Below are positions 15,599-24,219 of a stretch of 64,000 bases of DNA, in pieces; the stretch's first letter is position 1; the number at the start of each line of letters is the position of its first letter. A program made the translations under genes and the position numbers. Location: contig NZ_JAGKSD010000008.1 of assembly GCF_017942225.1 (NCBI RefSeq), positions 62,001 to 126,000 of the forward strand, given 5' to 3'. The notes beneath the pieces were generated by a model. That model was not told the DNA's origin. It did no database searches and worked only from the letters and a program-made list of their open reading frames with translations. Source of the stretch: Corynebacterium sp. Marseille-P3884 (GTDB lineage Bacteria > Actinomycetota > Actinomycetes > Mycobacteriales > Mycobacteriaceae).

Positions 15599-16502
15599 CA
15601 GAGCTGACAGAGCTGACAGCCCAGTACGAACCAGTCTTCGGTTCATCGCCGCAGGAGGACACCACTCCTGCGGCTTCTTCTTTACGCAGGGAGACGGTGA
15701 ATGTGCGGGCGGAGGAGGCGTCGATAAGCGAAATGGACGCTGTATTGTCGCCGACCTCCGAGTGATCGACCGACAGCTGGCCGTAGGCGACCTCGCCCCC
15801 TTCGCGCTGGAGGTGCGCGGCGACGGCGATTTCCGCGGCCTGCTCGGGCGGGGTGAGTGTGCCGCGGCCGCGGTTACCGGGCACGAAATACTGCGCGCGC
15901 ATCGCCGCGGCGAGCATCGCCTCCGTCGCCTCGAGATTCATGCGGCCGAAGCTGTAGCCCCACGGCATGAGCAGCAGCGCGGGCGCGAAACGATGCCCCT
16001 TGACGTGGGAGGTCTCCCACACGACATCGCCCGTTTTCTTGAACGGATAGCGACGCTCCAGCTCGCTGACCAGCGGGCGGCCCTTCACGGCGCAACAGCG
16101 GTCGCGCTTCGCGTGGGTGCACACGAGCAGCAGCGGCGCGATGCGCGTCTGCCCGCCGTTTTTGCCAGGCCCCGATAAATCGAGGTCAAGGATCGCCTCC
16201 GGGCCGTCGACGTGCAGGACTTCCGTGACCCCGATATCGGAGAACACGATGTAGAGATGATGGTCGTCGATCGCGCGCCCCTCGCGCGTGGGATGGCGGA
16301 TGAGCTGCAGCGACGCGCCCGCTTCCTTCATCTTTGCCTTGAGCCTTGCGGTCAACTCCGCGCCGAAAGTGCCACCGTCCAAAATGTCGTGGCTCCACGG
16401 GCCCGGATACTCGAAGAGCACGTACACGCCCGCTTGCTTCGCAGTGCCGGGCAGGGGCTCAACTTCCACATCAGAGCACAATGTTCGGCGGTCCACAGAC
16501 AT
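15585..16502 (-). CDS. Sucrase/ferredoxin-like family protein (thioredoxin-like ferredoxin)
   Basis: 305 residues of the sucrase_ferredoxin-like family. Family features are GVYVLFEYPGPWSHD, PLLLVCTHAKRDRCCAVKGRPL (the Cys-rich putative cluster-binding segment), VWETSHVKGHRFAPALLLMPWG and a C-terminal second domain. The cysteines suggest a [2Fe-2S] thioredoxin-like ferredoxin; the real activity is unknown. A DtxR-like box directly upstream (16508-16526) implies iron regulation. The C-terminal Ser-Val repeats come from a tandem 9-bp repeat (CTGACAGAG) shared with the 3' end of metI. The last codons may therefore be a recent extension. Confidence 0.82.
   Translation of the reverse strand: MSVDRRTLCSDVEVEPLPGTAKQAGVYVLFEYPGPWSHDILDGGTFGAELTARLKAKMKEAGASLQLIRHPTREGRAIDDHHLYIVFSDIGVTEVLHVDGPEAILDLDLSGPGKNGGQTRIAPLLLVCTHAKRDRCCAVKGRPLVSELERRYPFKKTGDVVWETSHVKGHRFAPALLLMPWGYSFGRMNLEATEAMLAAAMRAQYFVPGNRGRGTLTPPEQAAEIAVAAHLQREGGEVAYGQLSVDHSEVGDNTASISLIDASSARTFTVSLRKEEAAGVVSSCGDEPKTGSYWAVSSVSSVSGA
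15648..15674 (+). terminator. Intrinsic terminator of metQNI
   Basis: A perfect 10-bp stem GCCGCAGGAG / CTCCTGCGGC with a 7-nt loop is followed by TTCTTCTTT on the plus strand. It lies inside the antisense coding sequence of the neighbouring minus-strand gene. Confidence 0.8.
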
Positions 16503-16507
16503 GCTTC

Positions 16508-16526
16508 TAAGGGTAGCCTATCTTTC
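16508..16526. promoter_or_regulatory. DtxR-like iron box upstream of the sucrase/ferredoxin-like gene
   Basis: The 19-bp site around GGGTAGCCTATCTT matches the DtxR consensus (TTAGGTTAGCCTAACCTAA) at about 13 of 19 positions, including an exact TAGCCTA core. It begins 5 bp before the minus-strand ATG, overlapping the likely -10 (TAGGCT on that strand), as DtxR operators do. Confidence 0.6.
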
Positions 16527-16657
16527 AAAACAGCCTCAAAGTAGCTTATCGACGCTCCCTGCTCCTCCCCACAACGAATCGGTCACTATTGCGTCTCAAT
16601 TCCCCGTCGAACATGAATAAATTTCGCGTTTAGGTCAGTGCTCGATACCCTGTTCCC

Positions 16658-17410
16658 GTGTTCAATTTCAATGCCTCCCCGAGTCGCCGGAATCTCGGCG
16701 CCCCGGGCTTCGTGCGCGCAAGCGCGGCCGTGACCGCCGCAGCGCTCGCTTTGGCAACCCTTTCCGGGTGCGGGGCAGCATCTCACACCGGCGGGAGTGC
16801 CCCCGGCGCCGAGACAGCCGACACCGCCGGCATCCTTCCCGACAATGAAGGGGAACCGCAGGCAGGCAAAACCCTCAACGAAGCCGGCGCCGTGAATAAA
16901 CGCGAGGAACGTCGCGGCGAACGCCCTCGCGGCGATCAGAACTCCGACGCGCTGGTCGCGACCAAGGACGGCCACCTGGCGGAGGCAAATTCCGCGCCGA
17001 AAACCACCCGCCCCAGCGCACCGAGCCGACTCGCCGTGACCGGCATGGAAGTCAGTCGCCAGGACAAATACGACCGCGTCATCATCAACCTCGACGGCGA
17101 CGGCGAACCCGGCTGGTTCGTGGACTACGTCTCCTCTCCCGTCCAACAGACCGTAGGTGCCCCACTCCAGGTGGAGGGCCGCGCATTCCTCAACGTCAAC
17201 ATCGACGGCACCGTCTACCCGCAGGACATCGGCCGCGGCGATGTCGAGGCCAACCACGCCGACGGTGCCGGCTCCGTCGTCGAGGTCCTCAACGCAGGCA
17301 CCTCTGCTGGCCGCAGCCAGATCGTCATTGGCCTGAAGAAGGCCACGCCGTATTCCGTGCAGACGCTCTACAACCCCACCCGCCTCGTCATCGACATCGC
17401 GCGGGATTGA
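16658..17410 (+). CDS. AMIN-like domain lipoprotein
   Basis: 250 residues. The N-terminal signal peptide ends in a lipobox ATLSGC at about residue 38, so the protein should be lipid-anchored outside the membrane. A 70-residue polar linker follows. The C-terminal AMIN-like domain has LAVTGMEVSRQDKYDRVIINLDG, then VEVLNAGTSAGRSQIVIGL and the final NPTRLVIDIAR. AMIN-type domains help locate envelope proteins; no catalytic domain is attached. The GTG start lies 6 nt after TACCCT (16646-16651), so it is probably leaderless. It is convergent with imuB. Confidence 0.78.
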   Translation: MFNFNASPSRRNLGAPGFVRASAAVTAAALALATLSGCGAASHTGGSAPGAETADTAGILPDNEGEPQAGKTLNEAGAVNKREERRGERPRGDQNSDALVATKDGHLAEANSAPKTTRPSAPSRLAVTGMEVSRQDKYDRVIINLDGDGEPGWFVDYVSSPVQQTVGAPLQVEGRAFLNVNIDGTVYPQDIGRGDVEANHADGAGSVVEVLNAGTSAGRSQIVIGLKKATPYSVQTLYNPTRLVIDIARD

Positions 17411-17449
17411 CCGGGGCGGGCATAACGCCGACGCAGCGCCTCTGGTCCT

Positions 17450-19021
17450 TTAGCTGTACATCGCTTCCACCCTCCAGTTCTGCTTCGACCACAGCAGCAA
17501 CCACGCCAACGGCGCTCCACCGTCTTCGCGCTCGCCGACGACCTGCAGCCGCGCAACCTTCTGCGGGTGCTCACCCCACCAGCCTTCGTCCACCGGCCAC
17601 GGCCCTGCCCACCCCGTGATCAGGTAGTGGCTGCCGCCCCAGCTCAACGCGTACGGCGTCGTGCTGAGCAACGCTTCGGCCGTGACGCCGACAGGACGCG
17701 CGGAATCATCGATCATGGTGATCTTCGCCGCCGGGTGATCCACACCGCCGCCAATTCGTGCTGGCAGCGGTGGCGGGATAGCTCCCGGCCACGATGCCTC
17801 CGCCGGGTCTTGACCATCCGCCGTCTCCGGGGCGCGCTCCCCAAACGGGACCAACGCGATGCGCTCCGCCACACCGCGCCCGCCGACGAACCGGGGTTGA
17901 AGCACCGCATCAATCCCCAGCGCCGACTGCACCCGTTCCGCCACGCGGCGCGCCTCACCAGCACCAGAGCCACCCGCGCCTCTGCCCCAGAGCTGGCCTG
18001 CTGAATCAGGCTGGGCGAGCTCCAGCGGTTCCAGGACAAGCGCAGTGATCGTGCCCGCTCCCCCGCTGGTCAACCACCCGCCCAACTGCCAGCGCACGCG
18101 GTCGGCGGTGCCCTCCTCCGTAAGCGCCTCACGAGTACGCCAGATGCGCTCGACCACAGTGCCGTCAGCCAGCTCTGCTTTGACCTTCAAGCGCAGACAG
18201 TTCTGCCCCGCTTCCGCCAAGCGTTCGTGCAGGCTCGCCGCCAGCGCGCGGGCAGCGAAAGCCGCCGCGTCCACCCGGTCAATCGGGTCCTCCGGTGTGA
18301 TGGCCACGCTCAGGTCCGCCACCGGGAGTTCCGGTGCGACCCGCCGATCCGGCGCAGCACGGGCAATACGGTGGCAGGCCATGCCCGCGCGGCCGAAGCG
18401 GGTGGACACCGCCGTCGAAGGCAACTGGGCGAGCTCCCCCAGCGTGGTCACACCCAGCTGCCCCAGCGCCTTGACCGTCTCCACATCCGCACCCAGGCTG
18501 GCCTCCGCCACCAGTACTTTCAAAGGTTGCCGGGCCAGGAATTCACTCGACCCGCCCGGTGGCACTACCGCGGACGATCGTGCGGCCACAACTGCCGTGG
18601 CGATCTCATCGGCCACTCCGGCAAAAGCGTCGATGCCGCGGCGCGCAGCTGCGTCAAGCAGCATCTCCACCGCCTTTTCCTCGCTGCCGTGGAATGCGCC
18701 CGCAGCCGCGATGTCGACCACCACGAGACCTGGGCGCAGCACCTCCACCGAAGCTGCGACATCATCAAAGCCTGCAGCCAACGCGGTGAACATGCGCCCA
18801 TCGCGGTCCGGGTTGTCATCGATGACCGTCAGCTCCGGGCACACCGACTGCGCATGACGCACCTTCATTCCGCGGCGCACGCCCAGCGCGCGAGCGTGGT
18901 GAGAGACCACCTTGATGCGGTACTGCGCACCAATGGCCAGTGGTTCTTCCAACCCATCATCCGCTTCCAGCCGCGCGGCCTGCACCGGCCAATCCGGGAA
19001 CCACACCGCCGCGACGCGCAC
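17450..19021 (-). CDS. imuB: Y-family polymerase-like mutasome protein ImuB
   Basis: 523 residues. The N-terminal Y-family fold starts RVAAVWFPDWPVQAA, where true polymerases have a metal-binding DMDAF. The second acidic pair is also absent (VVVDIAAAGAFHG), so it should be catalytically inactive, as known for ImuB. A little-finger domain and a long C-terminal tail follow. In the family it bridges ImuA', DnaE2 and the beta clamp for SOS mutagenesis. It starts directly after imuA', with no gap. Confidence 0.88.
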   Translation of the reverse strand: MRVAAVWFPDWPVQAARLEADDGLEEPLAIGAQYRIKVVSHHARALGVRRGMKVRHAQSVCPELTVIDDNPDRDGRMFTALAAGFDDVAASVEVLRPGLVVVDIAAAGAFHGSEEKAVEMLLDAAARRGIDAFAGVADEIATAVVAARSSAVVPPGGSSEFLARQPLKVLVAEASLGADVETVKALGQLGVTTLGELAQLPSTAVSTRFGRAGMACHRIARAAPDRRVAPELPVADLSVAITPEDPIDRVDAAAFAARALAASLHERLAEAGQNCLRLKVKAELADGTVVERIWRTREALTEEGTADRVRWQLGGWLTSGGAGTITALVLEPLELAQPDSAGQLWGRGAGGSGAGEARRVAERVQSALGIDAVLQPRFVGGRGVAERIALVPFGERAPETADGQDPAEASWPGAIPPPLPARIGGGVDHPAAKITMIDDSARPVGVTAEALLSTTPYALSWGGSHYLITGWAGPWPVDEGWWGEHPQKVARLQVVGEREDGGAPLAWLLLWSKQNWRVEAMYS

Positions 19022-19810
19022 TTACCGCACCACCTTCAGCACGGGGTGGCTGGCTGTCTCGGCTGCTGTCTCAGCGACTGTTTCCGCAGCCGCTTGACCC
19101 ACGGTGACAGTGGCCGAGGCCGGATGGACGCTCTTCGATTGCGCGCGCACCCGGATATCCACGCCAGTGATCCGGCCAGTGCCGCGCCCGATACCGCGGA
19201 AAGACTGGATGTCCCCCGTGATAGTCAGCGCCGGCGACGGAACAGTCGCACCGACCATCATCAGCGCAGCACGGCCCTTACGAAGTTTGCCCAGCAGCGG
19301 GCGACACCGCACCGGCGACAAGGCGAGCTGAACCGGTGAGCGGTACACGACCAGGTCCAGCCCCTCCGTGAGCACTGCCGCGATCCCCAGCGGGTCCGCG
19401 CCCGGATCCGGGACCGCGATGATTCTGTCCAGGTGCTTCCTGCCGATCCCGGCATACGACAGCTCCGGCCACCCCACCACACCAGCGTGGCCGCCCGCCT
19501 CGACCACATTCAGCAGCATTTCAGCGACCAGCGCCGGGGTATCGCTCATATGTGTGACTGCGTGGCGTGGCAAACCTCCACCAGGAAGAACAAAGCGGAA
19601 TTGCTCGCCAAGCGCCAGCACATCCTCTCCGGCCACGACCCCTTCCCCGAATCCGGCTAAGGTGCCGCCGCCAGGAACATCCCCGCCGATCTGCGCCATC
19701 TTGGAGCGGAGCTCAGCGATCTGTTCGGCGCGCGCAAGGCCAGCGGGGGCCGCCGACACCGGCGCCTCACCCGCTTCCTGGGCCACCTTACGAACACTTG
19801 TTCCACTCAC
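19022..19810 (-). CDS. imuA': Mutasome protein ImuA' (RecA-like SOS protein)
   Basis: 262 residues, upstream of imuB and transcribed with it. The central part resembles the RecA-like core of ImuA proteins (LPGGGLPRHAVTHMSDTPALVAEMLLNVVEAGGHAGVVGWP in shape), but no complete Walker A is visible, as usual for this family. The GTG start at 19810 follows a CATAAT -10 (19819-19824) by 8 nt, with a TTGACC -35 17 bp further up, so it should be leaderless. LexA-like boxes overlap codons 2-7 and lie just upstream of the -35. Confidence 0.82.
   Translation of the reverse strand: MSGTSVRKVAQEAGEAPVSAAPAGLARAEQIAELRSKMAQIGGDVPGGGTLAGFGEGVVAGEDVLALGEQFRFVLPGGGLPRHAVTHMSDTPALVAEMLLNVVEAGGHAGVVGWPELSYAGIGRKHLDRIIAVPDPGADPLGIAAVLTEGLDLVVYRSPVQLALSPVRCRPLLGKLRKGRAALMMVGATVPSPALTITGDIQSFRGIGRGTGRITGVDIRVRAQSKSVHPASATVTVGQAAAETVAETAAETASHPVLKVVR
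19790..19805. promoter_or_regulatory. LexA/SOS box overlapping the imuA' start region
   Basis: ACGAACACTTGTTCCA matches the consensus TCGAA(A/C)A-NN-TGTTCGA at 12 of 14 defined positions. It lies just inside the coding sequence, within 20 nt of the inferred leaderless transcription start, where LexA would block initiation. Confidence 0.72.
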
Positions 19811-19818
19811 GGACGTTG

Positions 19819-19872
19819 ATTATGCTCCCCGAGTGAACCAAGGTCAATTGAATCTTTCGAACACATTTTCTA
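19819..19872 (-). promoter_or_regulatory. imuA' promoter with a second, weaker LexA-like site
   Basis: On the minus strand TTGACC (19842-19847) and CATAAT (19819-19824) are 17 bp apart. A partial LexA-like site TCGAACACATTTTCTA (19857-19872) abuts the -35. One half matches well and the other poorly. It could also serve the divergent gene at 19902. Confidence 0.65.
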
Positions 19873-19901
19873 CCAGCAGCAGTGTGGTAGCGTCCACCCC
19901 T

Positions 19902-20312
19902 ATGTACGCCCACGATGTCCGCAGCCGCATCACCCCGATTCCCACGCCAGCACTCGTGCAGACGACAGGCACCGCAGGTGTCGCCGGGTCGATCGCCGTC
20001 ATGGTCTCGCAGCTGGCCATCGGCCCGAAAGTCCTGATTGCCATCGGCTGCGCAATACTTGCCGTGGCGGTCACCCTTCTCCACCCCTACCGGGCGGAGA
20101 TGCGGGCTTTCGCTGCGAGGAAAAAGGTGAGCACGGTGCCGTCGATAAGCATGCTCGTGCCTTTGATGCTCTGGTGGCTCGCGCTGATGCTGGCCCCGCT
20201 CGCACAGTGGCCCGCGTGGGGCGTCGCGCTCACATTCCTGCTCGTCGCGGGCGCGGCATGGGTGCTCTACCCGCACGTCGACGGCTCGCGACGCCTCGCC
20301 TACGCGGACTGA
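19902..20312 (+). CDS. Small conserved-type membrane protein, function unknown
   Basis: 136 residues from the ATG at 19902. Four hydrophobic helices are visible in two hairpins: TAGVAGSIAVMVSQLAI with VLIAIGCAILAVAVTLL, and SMLVPLMLWWLALMLAPL with GVALTFLLVAGAAWVLY. Between them is a basic loop (RAEMRAFAARKKV) that would be cytoplasmic. No family signature is recognised. It is divergent from imuA', and a weak LexA-like site lies 30 bp upstream. It carries a GTCGATAAGC copy that forces an Ile ATA codon. Confidence 0.7.
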   Translation: MYAHDVRSRITPIPTPALVQTTGTAGVAGSIAVMVSQLAIGPKVLIAIGCAILAVAVTLLHPYRAEMRAFAARKKVSTVPSISMLVPLMLWWLALMLAPLAQWPAWGVALTFLLVAGAAWVLYPHVDGSRRLAYAD

Positions 20313-20393
20313 GCGCGACCAACAACCAGGCCCGCATTACAAAACGGTCAACGGTGCCAGCGAAGTGACCCAGGAAACTGCATACTTGGATAT

Positions 20394-21149
20394 ATGACCA
20401 ACTCCACAAGCAGTCCTCAGAACATGTGGGAAACTCGACCTCCGCGCATCCCCAAAGAAAACGGCGGCAAGGCCATGCTTGCAGGCGTCTGCGAAGGAAT
20501 CGGCGCGCGTTACCAAATCGATCCCATGATCGTCCGCATCGCATTCGCCGTGCTGGCAGTACTCAGCGGCGGCGGTGGCATCCTCCTCTACATCCTGTGC
20601 TGGCTGACCATGCCGCGCATCAACACCGCTTCCTCCCCCTTGAGCGCAGTCCTCGGCGACAAGAACAACCTGACCGAAACAGAGAAGAAGGAGCAGAGCA
20701 CCGGCTGGATCCTGCTCATCGCACTCCTCATCTTCCTCATGTCCGCCTTCCCCTCCATCATCATGGGCTTCCGGTACGGCTTCATTGTCCTCCCGCTCGT
20801 CGGCCCCATTCTTGGACTCGTTGCGTGGTGGCTCCTCCACAACCGCACCCCCGTACCGCCCCAGGGACTCGGCATCCCACCGACCACCCCAGGACCACAG
20901 CAACCCCAGCCCTCCGCCGGCAACCCGAAGCCGCAGCCGCCGGCAGGTGGCGGCCACGCGCAGGCTCAGGCTCAGCCACAGCCCGAGGTGCAGCAGCAGC
21001 CCGAGACGCAGCAGCAGGCTCAGCCACAGCCGGAGACGCAGCCGCAGGCTCAACCACAGCCCGAGACGCAGCAGCAACCGCAGACCAATGACGGCCAGCC
21101 GGGCGGCAACGCCAACCCGTACTCTCCGCAGAACAACCCGTATGCCTAA
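20394..21149 (+). CDS. PspC-domain membrane protein with Gln/Pro-rich tail
   Basis: 251 residues. The PspC domain spans about residues 10-80: PPRIPKENGGKAMLAGVCEGIGARY, DPMIVRIAF, then a membrane helix ending in LCWLTMP. Two more helices follow (LLIALLIFLMSAF and YGFIVLPLVGPILGLVAWWLL). The last 90 residues are a low-complexity Gln/Pro/Glu tail built on the unit QPQPET. PspC domains act in envelope-stress or membrane-associated control. The ATG is 7 nt after CATACT, suggesting a leaderless mRNA. Confidence 0.82.
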   Translation: MTNSTSSPQNMWETRPPRIPKENGGKAMLAGVCEGIGARYQIDPMIVRIAFAVLAVLSGGGGILLYILCWLTMPRINTASSPLSAVLGDKNNLTETEKKEQSTGWILLIALLIFLMSAFPSIIMGFRYGFIVLPLVGPILGLVAWWLLHNRTPVPPQGLGIPPTTPGPQQPQPSAGNPKPQPPAGGGHAQAQAQPQPEVQQQPETQQQAQPQPETQPQAQPQPETQQQPQTNDGQPGGNANPYSPQNNPYA

Positions 21150-21226
21150 ACCTGGGTTTCCAGGCTCCGGCGCTTTGGTAGCGCCAGGGGCAAGACGGGC
21201 ACCAGCACAGAATGCACACCTAACGC

Positions 21227-22405
21227 ATGAGCACCGCAGGCACTTCCCTTAAGGACATGTGGGATACACGCCCACCTCGCATTCCCGGTCGCAATGAAGA
21301 CGGCCAACTCGCTGGTGTCTGCCAAGGCATCGCAGTGCGTTACCAGGTGAATGCGTCATTTATCAGAATCGCATTCCTCGTCCTGTTCTTCATCGGTTGC
21401 ATCGGCCTCTTGCTGTACGCCCTGTGCATCCTGCTCATGCCCAAAAAAGGTAGGCACTCCGCCCCCATCGATGTAATCGTCAAACCTAAACACCCGCTGA
21501 CTCCGGAAGACGAGCAGGATCGCATCTTAGGGTGGGCGATGATCCTCCTTCTGGCCTGCTTCTCTTCGAGCACCATTTTCAAGTTCGGTGAAGCCTACGG
21601 GTTGACAGTCCCCCTGGCCGCACTGATCTTCTACTTCGGCTGGAAGCGCTTGCACGAGCGTTATCCCGAACCGCCACCCGGGCTACTCGTGCCCCCGCCT
21701 CCGGCGGCAGGCTCCCACCCCGGTGTTCAAAATGGCCACGGTGCGCAAGGGTTTTACGGTGCGCCCGGCAGCCACGATGCTCACGGCTATCACCCGGCGG
21801 CTGAGCCTGAACTACCGCACAATCCATACACTCCAGCTGGACCCGGCCACCCCACGGGAGTTGGGGCTGGGCACCCGCAGCATTCGCCGTACACACCTCA
21901 GGGTGCTTACCAGGCTGGGGTTTACCAAGCCCCGAACCGGAACCGCCGCCGACCGCTAGTCACTACCGGGGAACAGCCGCCGGAGAATCCAGAGCGAATG
22001 TGGAAGAACATGGTGACTGCTTTGGCCATCATCACTGTCCTTGGGATGGGCACCTCCATCACGTTCCGCGCTCGGGAAGCGGGGTGGGTCGGGCCGAAGG
22101 AAGTGTTCATCACGGACCCAGAATCAATCCCAATCCATCCTGTGAAGAATGCGTTCGGCAGCATCACGGTAGACCTCACGGGGCTTTGGCCGTTGGATGA
22201 GCCAGCGACACTCGATGTGAATGGCATGGTCGGGTCGATTGAAGTCCTCCTTCCGACAGAAGGAAGCCCAGTCGATGTCAGATGCCACACAAGCATCGGC
22301 GAGACCGACTGCCCCCACGAACGAGTGGACGGCGATGGCCAAGTTCTCACGCTGAATCTGAACCAGAAAATCGGCGATATCCGAGTCGTGGAGAACGCAC
22401 AGTGA
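21227..22405 (+). CDS. PspC-domain membrane protein with C-terminal extracytoplasmic-type domain
   Basis: 392 residues. The N-terminal PspC domain (PPRIPGRNEDGQLAGVCQGI, FIRIAFLVLFFIGCIGLLLYALC) is clearly a paralogue of the preceding gene; both even begin with MW(E/D)TRPPRIP. Two helices and a 90-residue Pro/Gly/His/Tyr-rich linker follow. A further helix (MVTALAIITVLGMGTSITF) then leads to a 100-residue beta-rich C-terminal domain (IPIHPVKNAFGSITVDLTGL, IGDIRVVENAQ) resembling LiaF-type adhesin folds. The pair lies 77 bp apart and is probably co-transcribed. Confidence 0.8.
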   Translation: MSTAGTSLKDMWDTRPPRIPGRNEDGQLAGVCQGIAVRYQVNASFIRIAFLVLFFIGCIGLLLYALCILLMPKKGRHSAPIDVIVKPKHPLTPEDEQDRILGWAMILLLACFSSSTIFKFGEAYGLTVPLAALIFYFGWKRLHERYPEPPPGLLVPPPPAAGSHPGVQNGHGAQGFYGAPGSHDAHGYHPAAEPELPHNPYTPAGPGHPTGVGAGHPQHSPYTPQGAYQAGVYQAPNRNRRRPLVTTGEQPPENPERMWKNMVTALAIITVLGMGTSITFRAREAGWVGPKEVFITDPESIPIHPVKNAFGSITVDLTGLWPLDEPATLDVNGMVGSIEVLLPTEGSPVDVRCHTSIGETDCPHERVDGDGQVLTLNLNQKIGDIRVVENAQ

Positions 22406-22495
22406 CAATGCGCTGAATATAGGCCGAATTGGCCAGTCTGGCTAGCGGAGCTGCCCAGACCGGCGGAATGCGTGAGCCCAGCCGGGCCCGGGGCG

Positions 22496-24100
22496 CTACT
22501 CCCACTCGATGGTGGCCGGCGGCTTGGACGTGATGTCTAGGACGACGCGGTTGACGTCTTCGACCTCGTTGGTGATGCGGGTGGAGATGGTTTCCAGGAC
22601 CTCGTAAGGGATGCGGACCCAGTCGGCGGTCATGGCGTCTTCGGAGGCGACGGGGCGCAGCACGATCGGGTGGCCGTAGGTGCGGCCGTCGCCTTGGACG
22701 CCGACGGAGCGGACGTCGGCAAGCAGGACGACGGGACACTGCCAGATCTGGTCGTCGAGGCCGGCCTTGGTCAGCTCCTCACGGGCGATGGCGTCGGCGG
22801 CGCGGAGGGTTTCCAGGCGCTCCTCGTTGACTTCACCGATGATGCGGATGCCCAGGCCGGGGCCCGGGAAGGGCTGGCGGTTGACGATTTCCTCGGGCAG
22901 ACCGAGTTCACGGCCGACGGCGCGGACCTCGTCCTTGAACAGGAGACGGAGGGGCTCCACGAGTTCGAATTCGACATCGTCGGGCAGGCCGCCGACATTG
23001 TGGTGGCTCTTGATATTCGCGGTGCCGGCACCGCCGCCGGATTCGACGACGTCCGGGTAGAGGGTGCCCTGCACGAGGAAGTCGACGGGGGCATCGTCGC
23101 CGGATTCGGTGAGGACACCGGCAACGGCGCGCTCAAAGGAGCGGATGAATTCCGCACCGATGGCCTTGCGCTTCGCCTCCGGCTCAGTGACTCCGGCCAG
23201 CTTGTCCAGGAAGGCCTCGCGCTCATCGACGGTGACGAGCTTGGCGCCGGTGGCGGCGACGAAGTCGGTCTCGACCTGCTCGCGCTCACCCTTGCGCAGG
23301 AGGCCGTGGTCGACGAAAACACAGGTGAGGCGGTCGCCGATGGCGCGCTGCACCAGTGCGGCGGCAACGGCAGAATCGACGCCGCCGGACAGGGCGCAAA
23401 TGGCGCGGCCATCGGGGCCGATCTGCTGAGAGACAGCGTCGATAAGCTGGTCCGCGATATTGGACGCGGTCCAGGTCTGCTCGAGGCCCGCGATCTCCGT
23501 GAGGAAGCGCGTGAGCACCTCCTGGCCGTGCGGAGAGTGCATGACCTCCGGGTGGTACTGGACACCGGCCATGCACTTGTCGGTGTTCTCGAAAGCGGCG
23601 ACGGGGGCGCCCTCAGAGGTGGCGGTGACGTCGAAGCCCTCCGGAGCCTCGGTCACGGAATCGCCGTGGCTCATCCACACCGGGTGGTTGGCATCCAGAC
23701 CATCGTGGAGGACGCCGCCGCGGACATCCATGGCGGTGCGGCCGTACTCACGGGAGCCGGTCTTGGCGACGGTGCCGCCCAGCGCCTGCGTCATCACCTG
23801 GAAGCCGTAGCAGATACCGAAAGTGGGCAGGCCGAGCTCGAAAATCTCCGGATCGAGCTGGGGTGCGCCGTCCTCGTACACGGACGACGGGCCACCCGAG
23901 AGCACGAGTGCCACCGGGTCTTTAGCCTTGAGTTCTGCGGCCGTGATCGTGTGCGGCACGACCTCCGAATAGATGCGTGCCTCACGCACTCGACGTGCGA
24001 TGAGCTGCGCATATTGCGCGCCGAAGTCCACAACGAGGACGGGGCGCGGGTGGGCGTTTGCGGGCGGGGTCTGCTCTGGTGCGTTCGCGGAGGTAGTCAC
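22496..24100 (-). CDS. guaA: GMP synthase (glutamine-hydrolysing)
   Basis: 534 residues from a GTG at 24100. The class I glutamine amidotransferase domain has the nucleophile Cys in FGICYGFQ and the His/Glu pair in QYHPEV. The ATP-pyrophosphatase domain carries the PP-loop [10 protein letters not shown], and the C-terminal dimerisation domain ends in PPATIEWE. It converts XMP to GMP, following GuaB. A longer frame reaches 24172, but TAGACT (24109-24114) lies 8 nt before the GTG, which supports a leaderless start there. It contains one GTCGATAAGC copy. Confidence 0.95.
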   Translation of the reverse strand: MTTSANAPEQTPPANAHPRPVLVVDFGAQYAQLIARRVREARIYSEVVPHTITAAELKAKDPVALVLSGGPSSVYEDGAPQLDPEIFELGLPTFGICYGFQVMTQALGGTVAKTGSREYGRTAMDVRGGVLHDGLDANHPVWMSHGDSVTEAPEGFDVTATSEGAPVAAFENTDKCMAGVQYHPEVMHSPHGQEVLTRFLTEIAGLEQTWTASNIADQLIDAVSQQIGPDGRAICALSGGVDSAVAAALVQRAIGDRLTCVFVDHGLLRKGEREQVETDFVAATGAKLVTVDEREAFLDKLAGVTEPEAKRKAIGAEFIRSFERAVAGVLTESGDDAPVDFLVQGTLYPDVVESGGGAGTANIKSHHNVGGLPDDVEFELVEPLRLLFKDEVRAVGRELGLPEEIVNRQPFPGPGLGIRIIGEVNEERLETLRAADAIAREELTKAGLDDQIWQCPVVLLADVRSVGVQGDGRTYGHPIVLRPVASEDAMTADWVRIPYEVLETISTRITNEVEDVNRVVLDITSKPPATIEWE

Positions 24101-24219
24101 GGTTTCAGAGTCTAACTCATGGCCTGAATAGACTGAATAATCGCAACTGTGCAGGGCGGATTGCGGGCTCACGGCGGCGTCGATAAGCGTGCTCCCGGAA
24201 GGTAAGTAGAGTTGAACGC

